From NCBI GenBank assembly GCA_045866215.1, contig AP035880.1, positions 4,154,001 through 4,218,000 of the forward strand: a stretch of 64,000 nt of DNA, given 5' to 3'. This DNA comes from Croceivirga sp009797885 (GTDB taxonomy: Bacteria; Bacteroidota; Bacteroidia; Flavobacteriales; Flavobacteriaceae). Numbering within the stretch: the stretch's first letter is position 1; every line of letters starts with the position of its first letter. Position numbers and translations under genes: made by a program. The notes beneath the pieces were generated by a model that was not told the DNA's origin, searched no databases, and was given only the letters and a program-made list of their open reading frames with translations. Shown piece by piece: positions 42,555-51,702 of the stretch.

Positions 42555-45500
42555 CTATTGGTTTTTGTAGTTGTACTTATATTCTTCGACAAGGTTGCCG
42601 TCATCGTCCTTTACGGCTATGAGCCTGTTGTGTCCGTCATATTCATACCGGAAGGTATGGCCCCTTGGGTCGGTCATAGTGGTCATCCCAACCAAAGGGT
42701 CATACGTATAGGTGGTGACCAGGGCATCCTCCATGCTCGAATTGGTGCGGAGCGTATTTTCCTGTGCGGTGGTAAGGCCACCGTTCCCCGTATTGAAATC
42801 GGTGATGAAGCCTGGTAATGCGTCTATATCGGCCCTGGTGGCGTTTTCTATTTTAGCGACAGGGTATTGGCCACGGTACCCCCAGATGTAACTGACGGGC
42901 GGCCCATTGGCCCTGGAGACTTCCAGCAGATTGCCCTGGGCGTCATAGTCCAGATACTCGATCCGGTTTTCCAAACTGTCATCGTCCTTTGCCGTCTGCA
43001 CATTTTGGGGCAGCACGAGATTGCCCCCCCAATCCAAAAAGTTGGTTCGTGTAGTAGTCTTTGACAAGACGGTATCCAGATGGTTCAGTACGGTCTGTTC
43101 CACTTGTACCGCCTGGCCTGGCCTGGCCGTTTGCAATAGGTCCAATGCGGTGGATGCCGATGGGGACAGTCCACTGAGCTCGTTCTTATTTGCCGGGTAA
43201 TACGTTTTTGTAACAATACGTTTTGTATTGTTTGCGGTCATCTCGGAACCACTTAGCTGGTAATGTTTGTCATAGTCCTGGGTATATACTGTCCGCTCCG
43301 TGAGTGCCGAGGCACCATCATAGGTTGTTTCTTCCTTGGAATAGAGGTCCAACGTACCTCCGGTCAAATAAAAGGGGGTAAACTCATTGTGTTCATCGGG
43401 GTCGTTCAATGTTCCGTCCTGATCGGAAAAGACAATAAACGTGGCGACATGTTTGGTCCTGCCCGCCTCATATATTCCACCCATAAGGTCCAAAGGGGAC
43501 AATGGTGGGGTCATTAAGTGGAGGGCGGAGCCAACGGTACCTCCATAACGGTATTTATTTTTTATTTCCTTGAGTAAGATATAGCCCCGAGATTCTTTTT
43601 TATAATATTTGGTCCCCACGGGTTTTCCCCTCATCCATTCATTGTCCGTGGCCAAATGGTAAGGAAACGTATGGAAATTCCCGGAATCCGAAAATGCGGT
43701 AAACTGATATTCGGTTTTCCCTTCCCTGCCATTTGCGCCACTAATGTGTTCCGTGACATATTCATATCCTTCGTGGTTCCCCTGTTCATAGGTCAAGGGA
43801 CTACCGGGACGTGCACCGTATTTTCTGTTGAGGACGACCACGCCACCCACAACATCGTCCTTGAAGTAATAGGCGGGCAAGGAAAACACCTTACCACTGC
43901 CTAACCCCTGTGGATCTCTATATTCGTATTCCTTTTCTATGGTCCCGCCAAAGGCATCATTCAGTACGGTCTTTTTAATCCGATTGCCCGAGGTAAAAAG
44001 CAGTTCGGTACCGGTGGCCTGATCGTTCACGTTCTCTTTCCATGATACTGAAACACTAAAAGAGTTGGTGAAAATATCGTTGTGATCATGTGGTATCCTG
44101 GGATTCGGGCTGACCTTAATTACATAAGTGCCCGGGGAAAGGATCATGTCCACCCGATCGTTGATCAGGGTTACACTGGTCTGGGGGCCGATCAACTGAG
44201 CCTCGTAGGGACAGTCCTCACTCAGCTGTTCAGTACCGCAATCTTCTTCCTCTCCCAGATCGGTAACGACCTGTGCCGTACCAACGATATTGCCGATGGT
44301 AAAAGGTTCCGATTCGTATTCGTAGAACGTTTCGTTAAAGCGTGAGGGATGCTTTGCCAGCCCTGCACCTTTTGTTACCGTGGGATTGGTGTCCGGAAAC
44401 AAAAGGTCCTTAAAATACCCCGGGGGTACCGCTCGGTTATGCTCATATTCATAGTTAAGGGACCCGCCGGTGGGTAGCTCCATTCTTGTGAGCATTCCCG
44501 CCTGGGATTTTAGGGTATCAACTTCGCGATTGATGGTCGTTGTTCCGTAATCAAAAAACGTCAAGAACTGCCCATTGTTCTTTCCATTATAATAGCCCCA
44601 AGTGTCCTGGGAATTGGAAAAGCGATGGGGCAGTGCAGTACCGTTATAGAAAAATTGATAGGGGGGGAGTGGGGCCGACTCCAATTTATCATTAACGGTT
44701 ATGGAATCCAGGAACAGTCTCTTGTTCGCTTTGGTATCACAGGTTGCCAATTCGGCAAGGACATTGGAATCCACGGGGGCCGTAGTATAGGAATAGTTGA
44801 ATTCGTAGCTTTTGACCAGGGAATTGTCCAATTCGGTAATCTCAATTTTGTCCAGGGTCTTGGCACTATCAAGATCTTGTCTTGCGGTGGTTGCCCTGAA
44901 TTTGATCTTCCCTTGATCATACTGGATTTCCAAAATTTGGTTCTGGACCGGCCTTACTTTTGCGAAATACGAAGCTGGCAGGCTTGTTCCCGCTTCGAAT
45001 TTGTCAAAGCTCCTCCTACAATAATTGGGTTGCTCTTCCTCATAGGTAAAGGTAATGGTCTTTCCTCCCGGTCCCGTAATATCCATAAGGTACCAGGCCG
45101 TATATGCATTAAAGGAACCACTGCCCGGAGCAGGAGTAAGCGAACCATCTGAAAAAGTTAGGTTTTGCAAGATGTTCTCTTTGTCCCTTGCCGTTCGTGA
45201 AGCATTTTTGGAAAGTCCAAAATGCAGGGTATACCCATCCGGGGTGGTAACCTTCCAACCGCTGATTTCGCCCACGGTTCCGCTCGCCCAGACCGGAACT
45301 ATTTTAAGATCCGTAAAATGCTGTATAATGGGCAGTTTGGTGCGCTGGTCAAAGATGAACTTACCGGAATACCCCAAAAAATTGAACATAAAACTGTCCG
45401 GATAAAGATCCTGTTCTCCCAACTGGACACTGTCGTATATTCGCTGTCTTGTGTTAACGTTGGTAAAGAAGGTTTCATAAAAATTGTCCCTTAAATACCC

Positions 45501-45845
45501 TTTGACCCCATTGGGGATATACTCATCCGCCGAACCCCTGATCTGTCTGGTGATGACACCACCAAAATTTAGGGTCCAGCCCAATCCCACCCTGGAGGCG
45601 ATTTCCTCTACAAGGATGCCCTTGGCATGGTAACTGAGGTGTATGGGAATGGACATTCCTTCCAGATCCATGGTATGGATGGGTACTTTGATATCCGGTG
45701 TCCCGTTGTAAAATGAAACGGGGATATCCACATATTTGGCCAAGGCCGTCGCTTCTGGTGAAGGGGGAATCAAATCGGGCATTTCCTGGGCGTGGCCCAA
45801 AGCCATGACCAGGGAGACCATGATGGTTGTTACTGTTTTTTTCAT
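42555..45845 (-). CDS. RHS/YD-repeat secreted protein (SpvB/TcB-like N-terminus)
   Basis: A 1096-residue secreted protein: signal peptide MKKTVTTIMVSLVMALGHAQ, then an N-terminal domain typical of Bacteroidota RHS partners (SFYNGTPDIKVPIHTM, LSYHAKGILVEEIASRVGLG). Later parts are YD repeats (IEYLDYDAQGNLLEV, YTYDPLVGMTTMTDPRGHT) that end without a variable tip (YEYDGHNRLIAVKDDDG). This is the 'B' shell component. It sits 3 nt before the 1199-aa gene. A vestigial leader ORF precedes and touches its start (45842-46018). Confidence 0.85.
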   Translation of the reverse strand: MKKTVTTIMVSLVMALGHAQEMPDLIPPSPEATALAKYVDIPVSFYNGTPDIKVPIHTMDLEGMSIPIHLSYHAKGILVEEIASRVGLGWTLNFGGVITRQIRGSADEYIPNGVKGYLRDNFYETFFTNVNTRQRIYDSVQLGEQDLYPDSFMFNFLGYSGKFIFDQRTKLPIIQHFTDLKIVPVWASGTVGEISGWKVTTPDGYTLHFGLSKNASRTARDKENILQNLTFSDGSLTPAPGSGSFNAYTAWYLMDITGPGGKTITFTYEEEQPNYCRRSFDKFEAGTSLPASYFAKVRPVQNQILEIQYDQGKIKFRATTARQDLDSAKTLDKIEITELDNSLVKSYEFNYSYTTAPVDSNVLAELATCDTKANKRLFLDSITVNDKLESAPLPPYQFFYNGTALPHRFSNSQDTWGYYNGKNNGQFLTFFDYGTTTINREVDTLKSQAGMLTRMELPTGGSLNYEYEHNRAVPPGYFKDLLFPDTNPTVTKGAGLAKHPSRFNETFYEYESEPFTIGNIVGTAQVVTDLGEEEDCGTEQLSEDCPYEAQLIGPQTSVTLINDRVDMILSPGTYVIKVSPNPRIPHDHNDIFTNSFSVSVSWKENVNDQATGTELLFTSGNRIKKTVLNDAFGGTIEKEYEYRDPQGLGSGKVFSLPAYYFKDDVVGGVVVLNRKYGARPGSPLTYEQGNHEGYEYVTEHISGANGREGKTEYQFTAFSDSGNFHTFPYHLATDNEWMRGKPVGTKYYKKESRGYILLKEIKNKYRYGGTVGSALHLMTPPLSPLDLMGGIYEAGRTKHVATFIVFSDQDGTLNDPDEHNEFTPFYLTGGTLDLYSKEETTYDGASALTERTVYTQDYDKHYQLSGSEMTANNTKRIVTKTYYPANKNELSGLSPSASTALDLLQTARPGQAVQVEQTVLNHLDTVLSKTTTRTNFLDWGGNLVLPQNVQTAKDDDSLENRIEYLDYDAQGNLLEVSRANGPPVSYIWGYRGQYPVAKIENATRADIDALPGFITDFNTGNGGLTTAQENTLRTNSSMEDALVTTYTYDPLVGMTTMTDPRGHTFRYEYDGHNRLIAVKDDDGNLVEEYKYNYKNQ

Positions 45846-46018
45846 GTTGTGATGTGCTTTTTGGGGGTTATGGGAAAAAATGGTGTTTTATGCAATGGTA
45901 GTGCAGTACAGTATAAAATACGTGATGTGCTTGCCCTGTGGTGGATGGCTTTGGTGTAGGCCAAAAAGGATGAAAGCAAGGGGCCAGTGGGCCCCAGGGC
46001 CCGGTAGGTTGTTTTCAT
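45842..46018 (-). pseudogene. Vestigial leader ORF of a tail-fibre-like gene, overlapping the RHS start
   Basis: A 58-codon ORF whose first residues MKTTYRALGPTGPLLSSFLA match the signal peptide of the first tail-fibre gene (MKTTYRAMLPIGALLLSFLV at 49988). After that the sequence drifts and ends at a TGA that overlaps the RHS ATG (ATGA at 45842-45845). It is the leader of a lost fifth tail-fibre gene that was duplicated together with the upstream block (45995-46225). It may still couple translation into the RHS gene. Confidence 0.55.
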
Positions 46019-46225
46019 AGGGAACGTTCTTCGTTTTGGTTTAGGATTTTAGTTGAAAAATCGTTTATAAAAGAAAGATTAATCTTGTTAAATTTTCATG
46101 ATAAAAATCATAGTACCCTATTCTTTGTTTGTCTTCATCGAACTATTCGGTAACTAGTGTGAAGTAGCTTGGCTACTTTGCCATGGCAACAGCAAAACTT
46201 TTGAAATGGTGACTCGGCGGCGGTG
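45995..46225. repeat. Duplicated upstream block, copy 1 (in front of the RHS genes)
   Basis: About 225 bp that match 49969-50194. They include ATTAATCTTGTTAA, the palindrome ATGATAAAAATCAT, CATCGAACTATTCGGTA and CAGCAAAACTTTTGAAATGG. Both copies sit directly upstream (minus strand) of a start MKTTYRA. No promoter box fits TAnnTTTG well. The block probably carries the control region of the unit. The whole gap 45846-46251 is covered by the leader ORF and this block. Confidence 0.75.
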
Positions 46226-46251
46226 ATAGACTACTAATAGACATACGTTTT

Positions 46252-47133
46252 TCATGGCTCATTTGCATTTAATGGATTTTCTAATTTTTTTAATCGTTTT
46301 TCTTGATGGTGGACCAGATTGTATAAAGCTGCTATTTGCCCATCCTTTAGAAGTAGTTTCTTTTCCTGTAATAAGATGTAAAGGGTCAACTCCTCAATTT
46401 TTTCCAGGAGTTTCATATTCATTTCGCCCAATTGAATACCATTGGCCTCCAGTTCTTTGGCCGAGGGAATATTGGGCAAATGCCCGTGTTCTTGGATGTA
46501 GTTTTGGACTTCTTCCAAGGATTTAAGGTCATACCCTTCCTTAAAGACATAATCGGGAGCGGGAACGGTAAGGTCTACCTGGACCTCTTCGGCATGGATA
46601 TCCCCTTTTACGGCAAGTTTGGCATCTGGAGCTGTGGTGCCGATGCCCACATTGCCAAACTTGTTTATGGTCATATGGGTAATGGGATAGCCAATTATGG
46701 ATGGCGAGGTTCCCAAACGAAGATTTCCCCTAACGCCATCAAAACGTACTTCGGCAGAATATTTATCGGGGTCTAAATCAGATGTGCCGCTAGGTTCATA
46801 AGAATGGTAAAAATACAATATGGCGTGACCTCCTTGATGAAACGCCATGGCGTTACCAATCTGTAACTTATCCTGTGGGGAGGTTGTTCCAATGCCAATA
46901 TTACCGCCGGATTTCACGGTCAACCATTCTTTGGTGGTAGTGGCATCTTCAAACAGACCCCAGCGATCGCCCATAACCATACCACTTGCCCAAACACCGT
47001 TGGTTGAATTGCTTTGAAATAAGCTGATATTGTTGGGGGAATTTAAAACCAACTTTCGGTAGTTCTCGGTCAAATCTTGGGCCGTCACTATAGTGGAAAG
47101 CAAAAGTGACAGCATAAGGGAAGGTGTTTTCAT
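46252..47133 (-). CDS. Tail-fibre-like secreted protein, paralogue 4
   Basis: A 293-residue protein: signal peptide (MKTPSLMLSLLLSTIVTAQ), then an N-terminal domain with GNIGIGTTSPQDKLQ and GNVGIGTTAPDAKLAVKGDI repeats, and a C-terminal ~120-residue region shared by all four paralogues (PDYVFKEGYDLKSLEEVQNY, GHLPNIPSAKELEANG, LGEMNMKLLEKIEELTLY). The end is a coiled coil (LYNLVHHQEKRLKKLEN). Such 'IGT-P' repeats resemble phage tail-fibre/needle segments and Bacteroidota surface proteins. Last of a four-gene run ahead of the RHS genes; overlaps the next upstream gene by ATGA. Confidence 0.82.
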   Translation of the reverse strand: MKTPSLMLSLLLSTIVTAQDLTENYRKLVLNSPNNISLFQSNSTNGVWASGMVMGDRWGLFEDATTTKEWLTVKSGGNIGIGTTSPQDKLQIGNAMAFHQGGHAILYFYHSYEPSGTSDLDPDKYSAEVRFDGVRGNLRLGTSPSIIGYPITHMTINKFGNVGIGTTAPDAKLAVKGDIHAEEVQVDLTVPAPDYVFKEGYDLKSLEEVQNYIQEHGHLPNIPSAKELEANGIQLGEMNMKLLEKIEELTLYILLQEKKLLLKDGQIAALYNLVHHQEKRLKKLENPLNANEP

Positions 47134-47972
47134 AGTTTTGTCTTTAAGATTGATTCCAGTTTTTCGAATTTTCCCTCATATTCCCTATTCCTGTTTTCCA
47201 ACTCAATTACATATAGGGTCAGTTCTTCAATCTTCTCCAAAAGTTTCATATTCATTTCGCCCAGTTCAATGCCATTGGCCTTCAATTCTTTGGCCGAGGG
47301 GATATTGGGCAAATGCCCGTGTTTTTTGATATGGTTTTGGACTTCTTCCAGGGATTTGAGGTCATACCCTTCCTTAAAGACATAATCCGGGGCGGGAACG
47401 GCAAGATCTACTTTTACCTCTTCCGTATGGATACGGCCCTTTACGGTAAGCTTGGCATCTGGGGAAGTAGTGCCTATGCCTACTTTGCCATTATAGGCCA
47501 GATAGAGATCATTTTCCCCATAATTGATCCGTCCAAATTTTGCAGTTTCAATAACGGCATCCCCACCATTGGGCAGTATACCATCAAGAATAGCACCCCC
47601 TGTCCAAGCCGACTGATCTAAAAACACCATTAGTTGGGGAATTGCCGCGGTAAAATTGACTTCCAAATGGGCAGTTACGCCATCGGAGCTGATACGGGCT
47701 TCTGACCAATAGCCTCCATTACTGAGGGAGATTAGATTAAGGCCTCCATAGGAAGACCATCCCTTAAACCAAGAAATCTTGGCCACCCATGGTTGAGAAG
47801 CCCCCCCTTGGGTCATCAGCACAACTTCGTTATACCCCCTGCCATAGGCACCATCCAATCGTGCCACCCGTTTCCATCCTGGTGCATCAACCTCTACTGT
47901 TTTGTTGCTATAATGTTGAGGGAAAATACATTGGAACATAAGATATGCTACCAATAGACATACGTTTTTCAT
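47130..47972 (-). CDS. Tail-fibre-like secreted protein, paralogue 3
   Basis: A 280-residue relative: signal peptide (MKNVCLLVAYLMFQCIFPQ), a distinct ~150-residue N-terminal beta domain (VDAPGWKRVARLDGAYGRGY, MTQGGASQPWVAKISWFKGW), then KVGIGTTSPDAKLTVKGRIH and the shared C-terminus. The N-terminal domain differs from the others, so these genes vary their exposed part and keep the base. It overlaps the following gene by 4 nt (47969-47972) and the preceding one by 4 nt (47130-47133). Confidence 0.82.
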   Translation of the reverse strand: MKNVCLLVAYLMFQCIFPQHYSNKTVEVDAPGWKRVARLDGAYGRGYNEVVLMTQGGASQPWVAKISWFKGWSSYGGLNLISLSNGGYWSEARISSDGVTAHLEVNFTAAIPQLMVFLDQSAWTGGAILDGILPNGGDAVIETAKFGRINYGENDLYLAYNGKVGIGTTSPDAKLTVKGRIHTEEVKVDLAVPAPDYVFKEGYDLKSLEEVQNHIKKHGHLPNIPSAKELKANGIELGEMNMKLLEKIEELTLYVIELENRNREYEGKFEKLESILKTKL

Positions 47973-48877
47973 GGCTCATTTGCTTTTAAGAGGTTCTCTA
48001 ATTTTTTTAATCGTTTTTCTTGATGGTGGACCAAGCTGTACAAAGCTGCTATTTCCCCATCCTTTAGAAGTAGCTTATCTTCCTGTGCCAAGATGTAAAG
48101 GGTCAACTCCTCGATTTTCTCCAAGAGTTTCATATCCATTTCTCCCAGTTCAATGCCGTTGGCTTCCATTTCTTTGGCAGAGGGAATATTGGGCAAATGC
48201 CCGTTTTCTTGAATGTAGTTCTGGACTTCTTCCAGGGATTTGAGGTCATACCCTTCCTTAAAGACATAATCCGGTGCGGGAACGGCAAGATCCACCTGAA
48301 TCTCTTCGGCGTGGATGTTCCCTTTTACAGTAAGTTTGGCGTCCGGGGCAGTAGTGCCGATGCCCACTTTTCCCGAATGTAAGATCCTGAACAGACTAAT
48401 GTTTCCCACACTTTGGATATCAAGCCCGTTATAAGCCCCTTCGCCCGATCCCCCGACTCGGATACGGGCAGTGTTATTGTACCAGGAGAGGTTCACATTT
48501 GCATCATCATTTGTTGGATTTGGGGTAATTAAGTCCCCTTTTAAATCCACCTGGCCGTTCTCATTGGCAAGCACTACCTTTCTCCAAGGTTTCCAGATAG
48601 TTTCATTTGGATCCCAATACCTGAAGATCAAATCGCCATAAATGGATTGATAACCGCTGACTCCGATTTCAAAGTTTCGACAGCAGCTTCCATCGGAAAC
48701 GGTCAGTTTGGTCCCATATGGGTAGGTCCAATTGAAAGTGTTGGTACTACCTGGTCCCCTTTGATAACTGATTCCGGAGGAAATGTCCTGAACAGGGGCT
48801 CCCTCATCATAAGTGGTCTGTGCTGCTGTGGATGTGGTCCAGATGAATAAAACCGAAAGTATAACCGCTCTTTTCAT
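47969..48877 (-). CDS. Tail-fibre-like secreted protein, paralogue 2
   Basis: A 302-residue relative: signal peptide (MKRAVILSVLFIWTTSTAAQ), an N-terminal domain rich in aromatic and Gly residues (TNTFNWTYPYGTKLTV, CCRNFEIGVSGYQSIYGDLI), then KVGIGTTAPDAKLTVKGNIH and the shared PDYVFKEGYDLKSLEE...LPNIPSAKEMEANG end. The coiled-coil tail ends LENLLKANEP. Overlaps paralogue 3 by ATGA and lies 1 nt after paralogue 1. Confidence 0.82.
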   Translation of the reverse strand: MKRAVILSVLFIWTTSTAAQTTYDEGAPVQDISSGISYQRGPGSTNTFNWTYPYGTKLTVSDGSCCRNFEIGVSGYQSIYGDLIFRYWDPNETIWKPWRKVVLANENGQVDLKGDLITPNPTNDDANVNLSWYNNTARIRVGGSGEGAYNGLDIQSVGNISLFRILHSGKVGIGTTAPDAKLTVKGNIHAEEIQVDLAVPAPDYVFKEGYDLKSLEEVQNYIQENGHLPNIPSAKEMEANGIELGEMDMKLLEKIEELTLYILAQEDKLLLKDGEIAALYSLVHHQEKRLKKLENLLKANEP

Positions 48878-48878
48878 A

Positions 48879-49988
48879 TTATTCCTTAGTAAGAAGTTCT
48901 AGAATGATTGTATTTTGCTTTTGGAGGCGTTCTATTATTCGTTCCTGGGCAATAAGGTATAAGGTGAGTTCCTCAATTTTTTCCAAGAGTTTCATGTCCA
49001 TTTCTCCCAGTTGAATACCATTGGCCTCCAGTTCTTTGGCTGAGGGGATATTGGGCAAATGCCCGTGTTTTTGAATGTAGTTTTGGACTTCTTCCAGGGA
49101 TTTGAGTTCATACCCCTCCTTAAAGACATAATCCGGGGCGGGAACGGCAAGATCTACCTTGATCTCTTCGGCGTGGATGTTCCCTTTTACAGTAAGTTTG
49201 GCGTCCGGGGCAGTAGTGCCGATGCCCACACGGCCATTTTGGTGGATTCCGATAAAACCACTTGCCGATTTTAGTAGTAGGCCATAGTATCCCGCTACTT
49301 GCACGGCACCTCTATCATGGGTATTGGAGAGGTCCATAAAATCGCTTCTCCCCAATCCATACCAAGGGCTGGCATTGGTAAGGTCCGTAATGGTTGACAA
49401 GGAAAACGTTGTCGCCCGAATACCATTGCCCTCCACATGTAATTGGGCCAATGGGGTATAGGTTCCTATCCCCACATTGCCACCGAGAAACAGTATTTCA
49501 TTCGTCCCGTTCTCTACCTGGATTCGAAACTCACTTAGGGAAGTACTGAGTCCCATATAGGCTTTTCTGGTACCATTGCTCGATTTCCAATTGGTATAGA
49601 GCCAACTGTCATCACTGGTCTGGAACGTTTGTATGGCGTCGGTATCACTCGCAATATGGAGGGGGGACAATGGACTGCTGTACCCAATGCCCACATGTCC
49701 CGTCTCGTGGTCGATCCGCATGCGTTCGTTACCCTCCGTCTTGAACAAAAGGTCGTTGTTGTAGGAGGAAAAGGCATTTGTGGTGGTATAGACGTCCTTA
49801 TTAAAAATAATATTGGGCCTATCCGTATAGATATGACCATGGGACGAATTAAAAGGTCCTATTTCAATGGTTCCGTGATTGGTGGTAAAGGTATGTTTGG
49901 TAGATCCGTTGTAGGTGGCCTGTGCGCTTACCAAAAAAGACAAAAGCAAAGCGCCAATGGGCAGCATGGCCCGGTAGGTTGTTTTCAT
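48879..49988 (-). CDS. Tail-fibre-like secreted protein, paralogue 1 (first gene)
   Basis: A 369-residue protein, the longest of the four: signal peptide (MKTTYRAMLPIGALLLSFLV), beta-rich repeats with three IGT/IGY-type motifs (HVGIGYSSPLSPLHIASD, GNVGIGTYTPLAQLHVEGNG, RVGIGTTAPDAKLTVKGNIH) and the shared C-terminus. It starts the operon and has the duplicated 225-bp block at its 5' end (49969-50194). The leader is copied in front of the RHS gene at 46018. Function is unknown; secreted adhesin or receptor-binding roles are plausible for such tail-fibre-like proteins. Confidence 0.83.
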   Translation of the reverse strand: MKTTYRAMLPIGALLLSFLVSAQATYNGSTKHTFTTNHGTIEIGPFNSSHGHIYTDRPNIIFNKDVYTTTNAFSSYNNDLLFKTEGNERMRIDHETGHVGIGYSSPLSPLHIASDTDAIQTFQTSDDSWLYTNWKSSNGTRKAYMGLSTSLSEFRIQVENGTNEILFLGGNVGIGTYTPLAQLHVEGNGIRATTFSLSTITDLTNASPWYGLGRSDFMDLSNTHDRGAVQVAGYYGLLLKSASGFIGIHQNGRVGIGTTAPDAKLTVKGNIHAEEIKVDLAVPAPDYVFKEGYELKSLEEVQNYIQKHGHLPNIPSAKELEANGIQLGEMDMKLLEKIEELTLYLIAQERIIERLQKQNTIILELLTKE

Positions 49989-50194
49989 ATAGCGTGTTCT
50001 TGGTTAATTGGATGATTTTAAAAGAAAAATCGTATATAAAAGAAAGATTAATCTTGTTAATTTTTTATGATAAAAATCATAGTACCCTATTTTTTGTTTG
50101 TCTTCATCGAACTATTCGGTAGCTAGTGTGAAATAGATTGGCTGCTTTGCCACGGCAACAGCAAAACTTTTGAAATGGTGACGCGGCAGCGGTA
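49969..50194. repeat. Duplicated upstream block, copy 2 (in front of the tail-fibre genes)
   Basis: Matches 45995-46225 along ~225 bp, with small changes (for example AATAGATTGGCTGCT for AGTAGCTTGGCTACT). In copy 1 the latter is a perfect 6-bp-arm inverted repeat; here it is degenerate. The copies are ~4 kb apart in direct orientation and cover the start codon of each half. Confidence 0.75.
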
Positions 50195-50217
50195 TAACCC
50201 TGTCGCCTTTGGTGGTT

Positions 50218-50345
50218 GGATTTCTCAGTCGCTTTGCTCCTTCGAAATGACGCGTTCAACTTAAAGGTCATTTCGAACGTATGTGGGAGACTTAGATCAC
50301 AACAAAGCCACAACTTGAGTCATAGCCTCTTTTAGGTTTCTTATG
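50218..50345. repeat. Degraded composite intergenic repeat, copy E
   Basis: Has GGATTTCTCAGTCGCTTTGC, GGTCATTTCGAACGTATGTG and a worn AGCCACAAC...TCATAGCCTC hairpin, as in copies A-D, but ends before the REP-like hairpin. It sits at the right end of the RHS island; copies A-D are at the left end. From here to the LacI gene (50346-50562) I see no feature. Confidence 0.65.
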
Positions 50346-50562
50346 CGTATTCTTGTGCCAAACCACCAATCCCGGACTGTTGGTGGCAGGAGGCGCCATT
50401 TGGAACCCAACATTCCCTACTGGGGGTATAGCAGTTAAACTAGGGTATCAGAGCTAATTTCAATTACCAGAAGATATATTTTAGAATAAGTCCAATTATT
50501 TAATCTTTTCTAAGAACACGGGTCACTTTTCTTTTTTCGCATTGAAGAAGAAGGATGTAGAC

Positions 50563-51600
50563 TTAATAATACATTAATTTTTCACGTGTAACAATATCCA
50601 ATGGGAGGCTTACAATTTCCGGGGGTTGTTGGTTCATACCTAAGTATTTATACAAATATTCAATACCATGATAGGCCTGTTCATAGGGCTTTTGGTTAAT
50701 TAAAAAGTGTACCGTTCCATCCTGCAATAAGCTTTTGTTCTTTTCCAAAAGATCGTAACCCACAATACGAATATTGGAATCCTTTGAGAGTGCTTTGGAC
50801 AAGATGTAAGATTTTGAATTGGGTACAAAAATCCCCTTTAAGTCAGGAATGGAGTTTAGTTTCGCTTTGGCCTTTTCCACCAGCTTGTAATCCTCTTGGG
50901 GAATTGAAAAAATCTCTATACTGGCTTTTTTAATTCCATTATTTTCAAAGTATTCCTGGAACCCTTCAATACGTTCTTTAACATTAAAATTGGGGTTCTC
51001 TGCTTTGGTTACATTGAACACTAAATAGTTGGAAGCCACTTTGTGGCCAAAACTGAGCAACTCTCCTGCAAGACGACCGCCTTGATGTGAGTTTTGTCCA
51101 ATATAACTGATAGCCCCAGAATCGGAATGACTGGACCCAATGAGCACAAATGGAATCTTGTTGGCCTTACATTTACGTATAAATGCATTTGTTTCGTCAA
51201 AAAGAACTTGGGCCAGCAATACGGCTTCATTTTTGTCTTTGATGATTTGCTCTCCGACTTTTGAAAAAGACTCCTTTTTATTTTGGTCATATAGATATAT
51301 TTTTACGATGACCCCAAGAGCCTTAAAATCCTTCATTGCTTTCTTGGCCCCTCTAATGGGATCGGACCAATACTCCCCCTTTTGATGTTTTGGAAGCAGA
51401 ATAGCAATTTTGAAACTTTTGTTCAGGGCAAGGTTACGGGCAAATGTGTTGGGTACATAATCCAGATTTTCCATGATCTCTTTGATCAGTTGGGTGGTTT
51501 TCTTTGAAACATCCCCTCTGTTATGCAAGACACGGTCTACCGTTCCTATAGAAACATTTGCAAGTTTGGCAATTTCCTTTATGGTTGGCTTTTCTCCCAT
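50563..51600 (-). CDS. LacI family transcriptional regulator
   Basis: A 345-residue regulator: N-terminal LacI HTH (PTIKEIAKLANVSIGTVDRV, hinge NLDYVPNTFARNLALNKS) and a periplasmic-binding-like sugar domain (KIAILLPKHQKGEYWSDPIR to the C-terminus). It is divergent from the SusC/SusD operon; the 18-bp inverted pair lies in the 278-nt gap between them. In this setting it most likely represses the hexuronate operon and is released by a pathway sugar or intermediate. The ligand cannot be read from sequence. Confidence 0.9.
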   Translation of the reverse strand: MGEKPTIKEIAKLANVSIGTVDRVLHNRGDVSKKTTQLIKEIMENLDYVPNTFARNLALNKSFKIAILLPKHQKGEYWSDPIRGAKKAMKDFKALGVIVKIYLYDQNKKESFSKVGEQIIKDKNEAVLLAQVLFDETNAFIRKCKANKIPFVLIGSSHSDSGAISYIGQNSHQGGRLAGELLSFGHKVASNYLVFNVTKAENPNFNVKERIEGFQEYFENNGIKKASIEIFSIPQEDYKLVEKAKAKLNSIPDLKGIFVPNSKSYILSKALSKDSNIRIVGYDLLEKNKSLLQDGTVHFLINQKPYEQAYHGIEYLYKYLGMNQQPPEIVSLPLDIVTREKLMYY

Positions 51601-51702
51601 GAATATTTGTTATTGGCAATTATTGTCCAATTTTTTAAATAAAATTCAAAAATTAAGGTTTTTTATTTTGATATTTCAAATATAATTTAAACATTTGTTC
51701 AG

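Noticed and set aside
33298..50345. att sites from integration into tRNA-Leu
   Set aside because: The tRNA 3' end (GTTCGAATCTTCTCGTGGGC) is not repeated near 50 kb and no integrase gene is present.
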